Below the pieces are notes generated by a model. It was not told where the DNA came from and ran no database searches. It saw only the letters and a list, made by a program, of their open reading frames with translations. Source: Byssochlamys sp. IMV 00236 (lineage: Eukaryota > Ascomycota > Eurotiomycetes > Eurotiales > Thermoascaceae). Taken from it: 64,000 nt of DNA. The translations under genes and the position numbers were made by a program. Shown piece by piece: positions 25,993 to 37,318 of this stretch; within the stretch, counting starts at the first letter, position 1; each line of letters begins with the position of its first letter. The DNA is taken from NCBI GenBank assembly GCA_001931875.2, contig MSJH02000798.1, positions 1 through 64,000 of the forward strand. The letters run 5' to 3'.

Positions 25993-27681
25993 TCAAACCC
26001 GAAGACTCGCCACGTTTTGCATCAGGAACTGAGCAGTATCATTTCTGAAATCATCCGCCAGCAACGACGACGAATCCGCGAAGAACTGCATGAGAGTCTG
26101 ACTCTCGCTCCATTGTGGCCACTCTGTCTGGCCTGATCCGTCGTTGGGATCGAGGTTATATATGAACGAGAGATAGTATGAGCGGATCGCGTCTGAAGCG
26201 TGGTTGGGCAGGATGCCGAAGAATACTTGTAGTATGTCACTGCCGTGGAAAGTACCGAGGAAGGGCGTTCCGTAGTCATAGGAGGATAGGTAGGACCAGA
26301 ATGGGACGTCCGGGTGGACGCTTTGAGAGATGGATAGGAAGACTCGTCTCGTCAGTGTGAAGGTTAGGTCTCCCAGGATAGCTGCTAGACGCATAAACTG
26401 CGGGTACCAGTTGTTCGCATCAGAGGTTCGGAAAGGAGACATGTCGTCGGGGTCATCAGGATACGTGGCTACTAGTTCTTCGATTTGTTCTCTGGTTGCA
26501 TCGTGAAAGAAGATCGTCGAGAGATACGTGACCACATCATCGATGGTTGTGAGATTGCTTTGGGACAATGCAAATATCGTCCCCTCGTCTTCCTGGTCTC
26601 CTATGATGAATGGAACTTTGGCATATTTACCCTGTTTGATAAGGGCGTCCGGAGAATCAGTGAGGACCTTTCCATCAGGTCGAGGTAAGTATGCAAGATC
26701 AACTGAGTGGTAGCTCAGTATTCCAGGGACAGAGTTCGCTGCGTTCAGCAGGTCGGTATAGTCCAGTTCCCGGAGACATTCGAGGGTATCATTGGCTGAA
26801 GAGCACCCTGCATTTTTCACAACAGTGTCATATACGAGCTGCGCAGAAGGTGTATCGACTGGGTTGGCAGGAACAATACTTCCAGAGTCCATAATCCCGG
26901 CACGGAATAATGGCTTGCCGTTATAAGTGTTGTCTCCATCGTACAGCAACATCTGATCGAAGACGGAAATAGAGCCTGCAGACTCCCCCCAAATGGTGAC
27001 TTTCTCTGGGTCACCACCGAAAGCTTCGATGTTGTCTGCAACCCATTGGAGAGCCAGTCTCTGATCGATTAGCCCGAGATTCGATGCGCCATCTGCGAGG
27101 ACCTCCTTTCCGGGAAGGAATCCAAACCCTCCCACTCTATAGTTGGCAGCGACATACACTATGGGCTTATCTTTGTCGATAGACGCCGAAACGATTGGCC
27201 CTCCAGTATACAACTGAGTGGAACCAAGCTCGAAACCTCCTCCAAATATCCAAAACAGCACAGGCAGTTTCGAATCAGCAGTCGTCCCAGCAGGTCGGAC
27301 TATATCCAAGGTCAGACAGTCCTCCTTGGAATTCTGAACCGCTTGGAATATTGGAAGGTTGAGGACTTCTCCCAAGATATTTGTCGGAAAGTCATTCTCG
27401 TCAACGCTGAAATAGAATTGTGGACAAGCGGGTGCTATTCCCACTGCATCAACGGTTCCCAGCGGAGATGTCAACGGCTGCGGTGGCTTTAAACGCAAAG
27501 ACCCTGTTGGAGGCTGCGCAAAAGGAATGCCAACGAATGTGTCGACAGTCAATTCTGTCGTCCCGACAATAGTAGCCTCTGGATGGGCAATGGTAACCGT
27601 GGGGGAAGATGCCCGCTTGGCCGGAGCAGCAGCAGCAAGGGAGATACAAGCCAACAAGGGAACGAGAGTCGTTAACATCAT
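25993..27681 (-). CDS. Secreted carboxylesterase type B / Candida rugosa lipase-like hydrolase
   Basis: Intronless, 562 aa from the ATG at 27681 (the frame is open further upstream but has no earlier ATG). Residues 1-22 are a signal peptide ([18 protein letters not shown]). Alpha/beta-hydrolase landmarks: [30 protein letters not shown], oxyanion loop [15 protein letters not shown], nucleophile elbow GESAGS with Ser at about residue 234, acidic residue in DQEDEGTIF, and catalytic His in the FHGSDIL segment. Length and motifs fit fungal secreted lipases and esterases of the cholinesterase superfamily. Acts outside the cell on esters; substrate (triacylglycerol, sterol ester, feruloyl or other) cannot be decided. 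It stands alone, with about 2 kb of empty DNA upstream. Confidence 0.93.
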   Translation of the reverse strand: MMLTTLVPLLACISLAAAAPAKRASSPTVTIAHPEATIVGTTELTVDTFVGIPFAQPPTGSLRLKPPQPLTSPLGTVDAVGIAPACPQFYFSVDENDFPTNILGEVLNLPIFQAVQNSKEDCLTLDIVRPAGTTADSKLPVLFWIFGGGFELGSTQLYTGGPIVSASIDKDKPIVYVAANYRVGGFGFLPGKEVLADGASNLGLIDQRLALQWVADNIEAFGGDPEKVTIWGESAGSISVFDQMLLYDGDNTYNGKPLFRAGIMDSGSIVPANPVDTPSAQLVYDTVVKNAGCSSANDTLECLRELDYTDLLNAANSVPGILSYHSVDLAYLPRPDGKVLTDSPDALIKQGKYAKVPFIIGDQEDEGTIFALSQSNLTTIDDVVTYLSTIFFHDATREQIEELVATYPDDPDDMSPFRTSDANNWYPQFMRLAAILGDLTFTLTRRVFLSISQSVHPDVPFWSYLSSYDYGTPFLGTFHGSDILQVFFGILPNHASDAIRSYYLSFIYNLDPNDGSGQTEWPQWSESQTLMQFFADSSSLLADDFRNDTAQFLMQNVASLRV

Positions 27682-29548
27682 GACAGATCGTTGCACAAGC
27701 CTGAAACCAATATTTAGGTACTCTCTTTCCTTTCAGGGCGCACAAAGGTCCGTGTTATAGAACACTCCGTTCCTACCCAAACAGACTCCCAGACCGCTCT
27801 GTCCTCATGATATATGTTCACCCACAACAACCACAAGAAGAACTCGATCCGTCACAGAGACACATGGAAGCATGTGTGTCCTCGGCAAAGTTCGAGATGC
27901 TCTTAAGCAAGCCTTGGTCAATCCTGCACGAATCCTCCAGCCACGAGACCCCGCTCCTCCTGAGGATCGGAATCCGGATAGAAGACTCCCGCGGAAGATC
28001 AACAGATCTATAAGCCATCAGTGTCTTGCACTGCAGATAGTAGCTGTCCAGTAGCGTTCCAGGTATTGTTTTGCGGGGGAAGCATACTCGATCGTGGTTC
28101 AGGAACTAGTAGTATGTTCGCGTGACCTTTGCGCGTGTGGTGAGAAATACACTTGACTCGATGCTCTCATCTAGCACTCTCATTTACCTAGTTCTAGTAC
28201 AGGAAATGCTCCGGGGCTAGTGTATAAGGACCCTGCTTGGAGACCTTCGCGCTTTCGTGGACAGGAAAAACGGAATAAATAAGCAAACATTCGATGGGGT
28301 TACCATAGAAGGTCCTCAGCAGAGAAATAAACACCATTCGCACCAGGCCAAATAGGTTAACGATATGCTACGGAATCCTCACTCACCGCAATTTCAATCT
28401 CAACTAAGACGGTAGTCTTAGCCGGCAGAGCATTCTTAGATCTACATACAGTAGGTACTCAACGGCCATGCTGGAAGGGCCGCACACCGGCTCGAATAAC
28501 GAAAAGCCCTAATATCAAGCTTTAAGCGAACCTAGAACTCAAACACATCCGCTGTCGTATCTATGGATTCCCCAGACGGATTAACATCTCTAAAACAGCA
28601 GGACAGAGGAGATCACAGGGCCGTATGTCTCGATGCGTTGGGTACGTGGATATTCCGGGGTAGATCGGCCCCAGATTGAGAGTTTCCCCGGACACCTTAA
28701 TAGTTAGTTAACTAATCCTCTATAGTTACTAGTTAATCGGCCCCTATTCTCTATTCCTGCAGTTAGCCCTCACTCTCCGGCAGAAGATTCGGGAGACGAA
28801 AAACACATCCCCCCAATCACGCCGGCGCAAAAGCGGAAAGGGTCTTCTTTTCCAAAACCCTCTTCGGAAGGTATACCTTACGGGGTATAGATCTATCTAC
28901 TTAGCAGGTACTTTTCTCGAAGCTAGCGGTGTGGATGATTGATTGATAACGCCCATTTCTGGTTGGTGTCCGGTCTGATCGTCTTCTCCGCATTTTCGGC
29001 TCCGCGCTTTGTTTTTCTGTCTGTTGACGGAAGAGGGGCTAGGAGCTGATCTGCAATGCAAGTGACTGCCGAGGTGAAAATCCATATTGAAGAAAATATT
29101 CTGTACTGTAAATAAAATAAACTATACTTAACACGGCTCTGTCACTGTACTTAGTCTGCCGTTGGTGTTAAGATACCGAAGATGAGAGTGTGTTTGGAGA
29201 GTTGCACCCTTGCATAGTTATTTAAGTCATCTTTAGTGCCGGTACTTAACTAGTTGCCATAATAAATTTAGTAAGTATGTGTGTGGCTGCTTCGTTGACA
29301 GCGCATCCAGATATCCTGGAGTAGTATTCACACTGCATGCGATAAAAACGGACGCAGGAAAGGACAAGCAGACATAATGACGCTATATACTGCGATTAAC
29401 TATCTAAAGAATGCACGAACAAGTTTTATGTGAGAAGGGAAGCTGGATCAACTCGAAGAAAAGAATATCTATCTACACAGAGAGACATGCATATATTCAC
29501 GATTTCGGATTGTAACCCCTCAAATTAAATTCCTCGTTGTTCCTCCTC
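27682..29548. other. Intergenic, no gene seen
   Basis: About 1.9 kb between the esterase start and the 3' end of the debranching enzyme gene. Four overlapping short frames at 27805-28054 cover both strands, the pattern of chance open DNA. Nothing else with coding character. Confidence 0.5.
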
Positions 29549-32500
29549 CTATGCACGTAATGCCTCTTGGGCTGCATCATAGTATAGATCCAACAGACAT
29601 CCTGCGGACCAGGCTTGGGTAGGTGACTAAACATTGCTCATTAGTAATGCCAATCTATGATACCGGCTCATAGGATGAAAGGGGGAATATTCACCGAATC
29701 TGCGCAGAATGCGCCATCCTTATTTGTTAATTCCGTCAGGCCCTTCCACGGACTCTCCCTCAGAGCCTTTTTGCAGCCGTCTAATCTCCTAGTCACCTGC
29801 TGGAAGGTCTCCGTCCGCTCCTCGGCAGTTTGTCGACGCTGGAGATCGAAATGCAGGAGTGCACGCAAGAAGAAGCCTCGTGGCCAGACCCATTCCGGGC
29901 CCTGGTGGTAGTTTCGACCCTTGGCGGTCGCAAAGTCTGTAGAGTCTTCCGAGTTGTTATAATTGGGTCGGTAATTCAGGTCGGAGGGGTCCAGAGTAGC
30001 CATGCCAGTCGGGCCCATTAGAACAGAGTCCGCAATGGACAGCGCATACAGTGCCTTGGATGGCGTGAAGAGCTCAGGTGCAACGGTCATGGCGATCGGG
30101 AAGTTGGAACGAAGCTGGTAATCCTCGTAAGGTTTTCCGGATCGGTACAGGTCCTTGTAGATTCCTCTCCGATTGATAATGGAAGGATCAACGTCATATT
30201 GTCCGTCTTCTTTCGGATCAAGGGGAACGTAGTAGCAGCGCTCGAAATTGCTCTTGATCTTAGAAGCCCAGTCCGCGAATGTTACCAGTTTTCCACTATC
30301 AATATCAACTCCCGGATACGGGTAGTCCCCAGCTTCGTGGAGTTCATTGACCCACTTCAGAGCACTATAAAGAAGGCCTGTGATCTCGATTGCTGCACCG
30401 TCACGGGGAGTTCCGGGAATTCCTTTGCTTCGTGCTTTTTCGCTCTCTCCCATTTTATCCTGCCATGTACCACAGTTCAGCTGACTGCCTCCGAATATGA
30501 GCCCTGTCTCCCAATCAACGTTAACATTGATATTGAAACCTTCCTCCTTCATTTGCATGTCGAGCTCGGGTCCTGCATTGTACTCTTTGAAGGATAGTCC
30601 GCTAGCATGTCTTTGGAAAGCCTCCTGGATAACATCTTCGATGGTTGAAGACTTAGAATAAGCTCTTGGATCGTCGAACGGAAACCAGGTATCATCGTAC
30701 GGCCTAAAACGCCTTGGTATCTTTTCTTTCAGTATCTGGATACCGTCAGGCGCCATCTTGGTGTAGTCTTGGATGGCCTGGATGAAGAACCACACTGAAT
30801 CTCGGGAGTTGTATCGCGGGTTCTTGCCAGCGCTTAGCAAGTTCGGTATCATTCCATGCTTGAGGACACTTGCGAATGCAAATATATGTTCCTTGGCCTC
30901 CTCGAAACGACCTGTGCAAAGAAGCAACCCTCGAAGGGAGATGAAGACATCACGTCCCCAGCAGCGAGCCCACTCAACTGCGAAATGTGGTAGGCCAGCT
31001 GCAAGACTGGGGACACTCTTCATTGGCCAGAGCGACGCCGACTTTACATATCCAGTCATCTGCACACTGACCATGGCAAGCTGATGAATGAACTCCTGGC
31101 CGTGTCGGACGTCCTTGCCGAATAAGCTGATAGCTTGCTCCCAAGCTGCCATGTATGCCTTTTGAACTATCATAGCAAAGTATCTTGGCAAGAGAAAGCT
31201 GGGCAGCTTACGCACCGCATGAAACCTCTCCCGCAACCATACTGCCGGCTCATACAACCGCGTATAGCCCTTCTTTTTGGCCATCTTTTCCATTCGTTGC
31301 ACGATGTAGTCAAGAGGCCACTGGCCTTGGCGCAGGTGATCGCAAAGGGGGTGCGCCAAGTCATTGTATTTGATGATATTCTCGAGTACACTCCACCATC
31401 CCTGCAGACCCGCGTATACCAGCGGACCGTAGTTGGGAATATTGTAGACGCCATCTTGACCTTCACTTGAATCTCTCTCCTCTGCATCGCATCTGTATAG
31501 CACGAAGTTAAGATCGACCAAGTCAAGATCGCTGAAAGCTTCTTTTGCACCTCCAGTAATAAAATTGTGCAGTCCCTCGGAGTGCTCAGCCCGTGGGATC
31601 CAGGTTTCAAACAAGGCGATAGAACCAGGTACCAACTTCTCTGACGCATAGATGGTCGTGTCATCTCCTTTTTGAGTGGCTTTGGCACCATCGATCGCGA
31701 CAACCCGGCTGGGCAACCCTTTGAGAAGTTGCTTATCGGCTAATGTCTCATCCTTCTTCTCTTGGCTGGCATCAACTTCCAACAGCCAGCTGCCAAGCAG
31801 CTTAGCTTTTGTGCCCACAAGATGTGTCGGGGCAAGCACTCCGCTGCCATTTCCATATCCAGGGAAGGCCGTATGTGCAATCAAAAATATCCCCTTCCTA
31901 GTTTGCGGGTGGACTCTGTGAACAGTAATATATTCACCGTCGTGATGGATATGCGTCTCATCGTATCCTTGAACACCCATCATAGTATGCAGTTTATTAA
32001 GAAACTTCTTGACGCTGCCAATTCCCCCTTCTGTCGTTCCAGTCGAGAGGTGGGCTTGTTCAGAGAAGGCCGAATGGTACAGACGGGTCTCATGCACTAG
32101 ATCAACCAGCTTAGGGTATATTTCATCGTAACCCATGACACTTCCAGTAGCTGAGGCACACATGGCAACCAGCGCCGCATTAGGGAGGGTATCTCTTGCA
32201 TCCCGTTTCTGTGCCGGGACCTCGTTGTCGTGCGTGCAGTCCATGAAAAGTGCATGCACAGGACTCTGACGGATGTGGGAAATAGTTTCCCGTTCGCCCT
32301 CTGATTTAGCAGAGCTGACCGCATGGCTGCTGCCCGCAGTCGGAAGGTCAAGGTCAAAACTGCCAATTGGCCGACCTCCATGCCGGTGAACAAGGCGACT
32401 CAGCTCGCCGGTACTCCATGCTTGCATTGCCTCACGAATCAGTGCACTCAGACCTAGCCGCTTGACAAAGACGTAGTCGGTCTCCTCAGACCCTGTAAAG

Positions 32501-34283
32501 AGTTCTGCAAAGACAGTGAGATTCGGACGCACTTTCCTAGCCTCATCAAGGAGATACTCGGCTACCCTGAGTGGAGTGGAGTGGCAATTGTCGATGCGGA
32601 ATCCAGAGAAATACTTGGCCATAAGACGAGTATAGCGTGCCATATAATCCCAGAGGAAAGGGTTATCATCTGGACCGGAGCCGTACCGTAGTTTCACACA
32701 ATCACCCCAGACAATAACCTCTCGACGCAAGTAAGCTTTCGAATCTGGTCCTGCATTATCGCGCATTGCGTCGGCATTCCAGATCCAGCCATTGTTCACA
32801 AGTGCCAATGCTTTGGGGTTGTGCTTCTTGGTTGTGTCGTTATCGGGCAGTCGAGTGAAGTAGGTCTCGATCAACGGGTTTTCCTTGGTGACTGGGCCCA
32901 ACTTTGGGCCATGGTCATCGATACGGACATATTTGATCCGGTTGAAGAGTTGCTCCAGTATTTCAGCCACGTCTGCATCATACTCCGCGTAGCAAGGGGC
33001 ATTTAGCTCATCAAGGATCTTTCCAACTTCACTCTCAATTGTAGAAATGTCAGATGATTCATTGTAGCGTCCGAAGATTGCAGTAACTAAGCCTGCAACA
33101 ACGGTTGGTTTCACTTCACGACCGAATCTGCCGAGAATACGGTCCCCATTGACGAGAGCTTTCTCGCGCACGTAAGACACTTTCTGCTTAAGATCCCATC
33201 CCTTGATCTCCTCTGTATTTTGAACATCCGGCTCATCGCCAGAATTACTCTTCCATTCCTCGGCGACACGCTTGCTCTCTGACTTGACGTCCACGACGTA
33301 GAATTCCCATAGTCGGATCGCATCGATGACATGCTTTCGCAAGGCGTTCATCACAGTGACAAGATCATCGACACTTTTGAACTCTGTAGGAAGGCCTAGA
33401 TCTGCTAGATCGTTTCCGAATTTGATCAGAGCATTATCCAGTTCCAATGCCGATTCTAGCCATGGGGCAGTCTCCACGTTGTATCCTGCCTCTGGATGTT
33501 CTTCCAGCCACTGGCTATTATTGGCCGTGTGATTCCAGACCACGTCTGTAAGCGCCAGTAACTGATAATCTTTCTCCATCTTCGCCACTAGATCTGCAAT
33601 GTCCTCCTCGCCATTTGGAAAGCACTCGGGGTCAAACTGCAGCTGGTCGTAGATGCTGTACGGGGAGTTTGAATCTCCGCGTTTCATCAACGGCGTGAAA
33701 TGCACCATATTGTACTTTCTCTCGCTGATTCCCCGCAGATGCTTGTCCCAGTCATCTGGATATTTCCCCATAAACTTCGAGATGACTGAAAATATGGACA
33801 GAGCGTCCAACGGCAGCGGCTTTTCTTGCAACGTCAACGCCGGTGAGACATCAACATAGTGTGTAGGCGTCCTTGTCGGCTTGGGAGTCGGGACAGGTTC
33901 TAGTGAAAAGTCCGGGAGAGGAGAATAAGTCGTGTAGAAGGCAAATGCGCCAGGGGTGGTTATGGGCACGTCAATCTGGATGTTCTTGTTGAAGTCCGGC
34001 TGAAGACTATGAGGCGTAAGTCAGCAATTGGCTCTCGAAGGTTTCCAGGAACTCCCAAGACTTACTCGTATTGCCTAAAATTCGAGCGGTCGAAGTCAAC
34101 GCCTTCTTCAGGGATGTTCACCCACAAGCTCCCTTCACGGCATATGGAGCTTGTTCCCTCGATCACGAAACGAAGGACATATGGAGGATCCGTGGGGGGT
34201 GGAAGGTAGATGTAACCCCCAGGGACGTCCGGCGAGCCATCATCCTTGAGAGGCAGGAGGTATACCTGCCTATCAACACTCAT
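29549..34283 (-). CDS. gdb1: Glycogen debranching enzyme (4-alpha-glucanotransferase / amylo-alpha-1,6-glucosidase)
   Basis: Three exons, minus strand: 34283-34066, 34006-29695, 29626-29549, giving 1535 aa, almost exactly the length of yeast Gdb1. Removes alpha-1,6 branches of limit dextrin by moving a maltotriosyl unit (N-terminal GH13-type domain) and hydrolysing the remaining glucose (C-terminal GH133-type domain), in the cytosol. Visible GH13 regions: DVVWNHTANN, nucleophile block GFRIDNCHST, acid/base block VFAELFTGSEE, and MDCTHDNE. C-terminal glucosidase blocks: WARCWGRDVFISLRG, NPRYNSRDSVWFF and GPEWVWPRGFF. The last exon restores the family terminus (SPTQAWSAGCLLDLYYDA); without it the frame would read through a false end (NIPPFIL). 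N-terminal domain begins directly at MSVDRQVYLLPL. Confidence 0.97.
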
Positions 34284-34815
34284 TGTCACGGATGACTGCT
34301 CGACAGGAATGACAGGAACGACAGGTAATGAATGATAACAAGAGGGGTGGAGATGCGGAGACTAAGTCCGCAGGAGATCGATGAACGCGATATCGCATAC
34401 AGCGCTCCCCCAGCTGAACAACAAGAATTGAAGAAGGGATAAAATGCAAATCAACTATTTATGGAGGAGAGAAAAGCTGTCCATGGCTCCGGATGAGGTC
34501 CAAGCGGGATTGTGCCTGATTGAGGAACCCCGCGGGGTCGGAGTGGGTGACATCATAGTCTGGAACCTCGACTTTATGGTATGTACATACAATAATTTCT
34601 ATTCCACTACGTACTCCCGGGGGATAATAGCTCAAGAAGCCAGACATCCTCCATCCTAAGCAATCTGTATCTCATTATCCCGGAGAGTCTTTCCAGGACA
34701 AGAAGTTTCGTCACTTCAGCTGTTTGGAAAACAGCTGATTTTCCTACAGAAGCTACATCAGACTTAGGGGCCAGACCTCTAAGGAGTAAGAATAGTGGAT
34801 CCCCGCGAGTTGGCA
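34284..34815 (-). promoter_or_regulatory. Promoter region of the debranching enzyme gene
   Basis: About 530 bp between the stop of the caspase-like gene and the ATG of the debranching gene, both minus strand. AT/CT-rich, with overlapping frames on both strands at 34444-34831 that I reject. No clear TATA box. Confidence 0.35.
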
Positions 34816-35844
34816 TCAGGCAAAAAGCCAAGAGAAGTCGGCAGTTTCGTTCTCACAGATGAGAAGCATCCCAGGAAGGCCGCAAATGCGTAGATATGAC
34901 AGACGGCTCGCTTCGAATATGAACACCAGTGACGACGTCTGTTTCACATTTTCCAGCTTCATGCTGGCACCCTTGGTCTTGGGGAAGGTTCCGATCCATT
35001 TCACGAGCTCCTTCAGCTCATCGCGAGAGAATGTCTTCGACACGTGGAGTGAAAAAGTCGCGAGGGGGCCAGGAGGGTTTCTCCTCATGGGCGAGGTCGA
35101 AGGGGTAATAGGAATCTGTGCCAGCGGAAGGGTGATAGAACCCATTCCAACTTTTGCTGCATAGCTGGGGGTCTTCACAGGAGAGGACTTTCTGAGCGTG
35201 TCTATCAGGTCTACGACCTCGATGAATTTCTCGCCGTTCTGGGCGCGCTTCCTAACCTCAACGAGCACTTTGGACGTAAACGAGAGCTGGGTTCCCGCCG
35301 AGAAGGCAATAGGATCTCTATCATCACCGGCAGTCAGGATCTCGACAATCCGGCTTTTGGGGTTAGGTTTTCTGGCGGCCGGAAAACTATAACAGCAGTC
35401 AAAGATGAGAATGATATCAAGTGGGGCGTCGAACGGTAACAAAATCTCATCCACGAGTAGTGAGACCAAGAGAGATGCCGCAATCTTCCCCGAGGTGCTG
35501 TTCAGTGTCAACTCATTGCTATCACTTGCACCACCATGACCCGCATAGTGGATCAACACCAGACTACGGCCGGTAGCAGTACTGGCCTTGCTTATTATAG
35601 CTGATATCTTGCTCATGACTTCGAAGCCGGGAGTGGGATTTGCTTTCGGGATCACGTATGTCTGGGGCGTTGGGAAACAGAGAATCTTGGCCAGATTCGC
35701 GAAGGTTGTCCCATCTCTGTCCGCTCGTGTATCGTCATCCTCGAATCGGAAGTGAAAGGCATGATAGTTCTGATATTTGTGCGACTGGCGCGCGACCGCA
35801 GCACGGAGCGCGTCTTCCAGCTCTTTCTTCGACACGCTGGACAT
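34816..35844 (-). CDS. Stand-alone caspase-like (C14/metacaspase-related) protein, 342 aa
   Basis: Single open frame from ATG 35844. A caspase-fold core fills about residues 8-240: the His block LVLIHYAGHGG has catalytic H103, and the Cys block ILIFDCCYSFPA has candidate nucleophiles C150/C151, matching the metacaspase HY(S/A)GHG and DCC(H/Y)S signatures. It lacks the N-terminal Pro/Gln-rich or zinc-finger prodomain of type I metacaspases. After a Pro-rich linker (about 245-262) comes a separate 80-residue module (FSLHVSKTFSRDELKELVKWIGT...GMLLICENE) that looks like an alpha/beta interaction domain I do not recognise. Family members cleave after Arg/Lys and act in proteostasis or regulated cell death; in fungi, caspase-like domains also occur in heterokaryon-incompatibility and NLR-type proteins. 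No NLR lies next to it in the window. Function here is open. Confidence 0.85.
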   Translation of the reverse strand: MSSVSKKELEDALRAAVARQSHKYQNYHAFHFRFEDDDTRADRDGTTFANLAKILCFPTPQTYVIPKANPTPGFEVMSKISAIISKASTATGRSLVLIHYAGHGGASDSNELTLNSTSGKIAASLLVSLLVDEILLPFDAPLDIILIFDCCYSFPAARKPNPKSRIVEILTAGDDRDPIAFSAGTQLSFTSKVLVEVRKRAQNGEKFIEVVDLIDTLRKSSPVKTPSYAAKVGMGSITLPLAQIPITPSTSPMRRNPPGPLATFSLHVSKTFSRDELKELVKWIGTFPKTKGASMKLENVKQTSSLVFIFEASRLSYLRICGLPGMLLICENETADFSWLFA

Positions 35845-37318
35845 GACGAGAGTAAGGACTCTAAAAAGAAGGATAAGTCTGAGCTAGGAATTTCGAAATC
35901 TTGATGATATTGCAGATGAGTGGGGTTGGTTTGGTGGATGGAGAATCGAGAACTGCTTTTGAAGAAAATCTGCTTTAAAAGAAAACTGCAAAACAAAGAA
36001 TCTAGTGAATACGCGCCTGCCTGGGACACTGGCGGTTGCCAGGTGGCTATATTGATCCGACGGAAGTTTCCAGTCGTTAATACCTGGTGGATTTCCCTAA
36101 AAGGTCTAACTCCCCTGGTTAACTTGCAGTGGTTTTTGGCCTAATCAGAATTCAATACTGTTCATACAGAAATAGAACTAGTACTTATGAATGAGTAACG
36201 GAATATGCTAGGCCGACATGTAGGCAAATGCCATTCGAGCCATAGGTTCTGTTTGTCCATAAAGTGGCTATCAAAAGGGATATTCCCGCTAGGAAGATCT
36301 AAGAATTACTCTTTGAGTCTACAATTGAATGTACTTGTATCAAAAAGCATCTTATCACAAGGGATTAGAAATGGGAGAACTCCTGAGAGAGAATATATTG
36401 TCGGAGTCTGCCTACAGGCAGACCTCCTTTCGGGTTTCTCCCACGCCTTTCTAGCTCCCCCACCCACAGGGACAAATAGGCTGAGCTAGTTGCTAGATGA
36501 ATCCAAGCCCAGCGAGCTTCGCTCCAGATATATTCATGGGGGAGTTGAAAAGACGAGACAATGCGGCTGCTCTATGCACTTTCTCTTTATACCGCTAATA
36601 GCACATTGAATAGAATTATTTACTCTGCGCCTAACCCAATCAGTATTATGCAACAGTATTACTGATTGTTGCCTATTATACCATTACCTGGGTAGTTCCC
36701 GGTATATTTACTTTCTGTTGTGACATTCATGGATGGTCGATAAGTACTGGAACTAGAACAAGTTAAGCTTTTGCTCTCTGTTAGGTCAAAGTAAAACTAC
36801 AATTACACGTATAATTGGCGAAATTATATACTAATGGAGCTGGACCTAGCCAGGCATTTTTCTCTGAGTAATAGGACTTACGTCGAATATTAAATGGCAC
36901 GGAAGCATAGTCTGATCTGAACACCGTTGAATTGCTTGCTTGCTTGTAGGTCAAGCAGAAGATGGTTGTCAAGTGATACACTCGCGGTTCAAGCCCACTT
37001 TATACTTTCGAACTAATACTTCTCTCTAGCTATATTTGTATCAGATTTTCCGTAGTCAAATGCTTCAGAAGGAAGACTACCCGTCATTGTCTTTAGAGGT
37101 TATACAAATATGTGTCGAGGCCATGTAAAACGGGCCATATTTCAATTGACTCTTAACTCTGTAAACAGAATAAGCAGCGCATTCTATAGATCCAGATCTA
37201 TTCTAAACATAAACCATGACGCTTTTCCTCGTGCGAACTCTAATATGTCGTTGCCAGACGGTCACTCCCGCCTTCGTCTCTTGACTTTTAAGTATTCTTT
37301 CATTTCTTTTCCTTTCAT
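35845..37318. other. Intergenic, no gene seen
   Basis: About 1.5 kb, moderately AT-rich. Short frames at 35920-36144, 36205-36489 and 37110-37436 have no domain or good start context. A near-match to a tRNA B box (GGTTCAAGCCC near 36989) has a mispaired T stem and no A box, so no tRNA is called. Confidence 0.45.

Noticed and set aside
27805..28054. Four overlapping open frames on both strands
   Set aside because: All frames open over the same 200 bp by chance; none has a motif.
36980..37010. tRNA-like B box GGTTCAAGCCC
   Set aside because: The T stem has two mismatches, and no A box, anticodon arm or acceptor stem can be folded around it.
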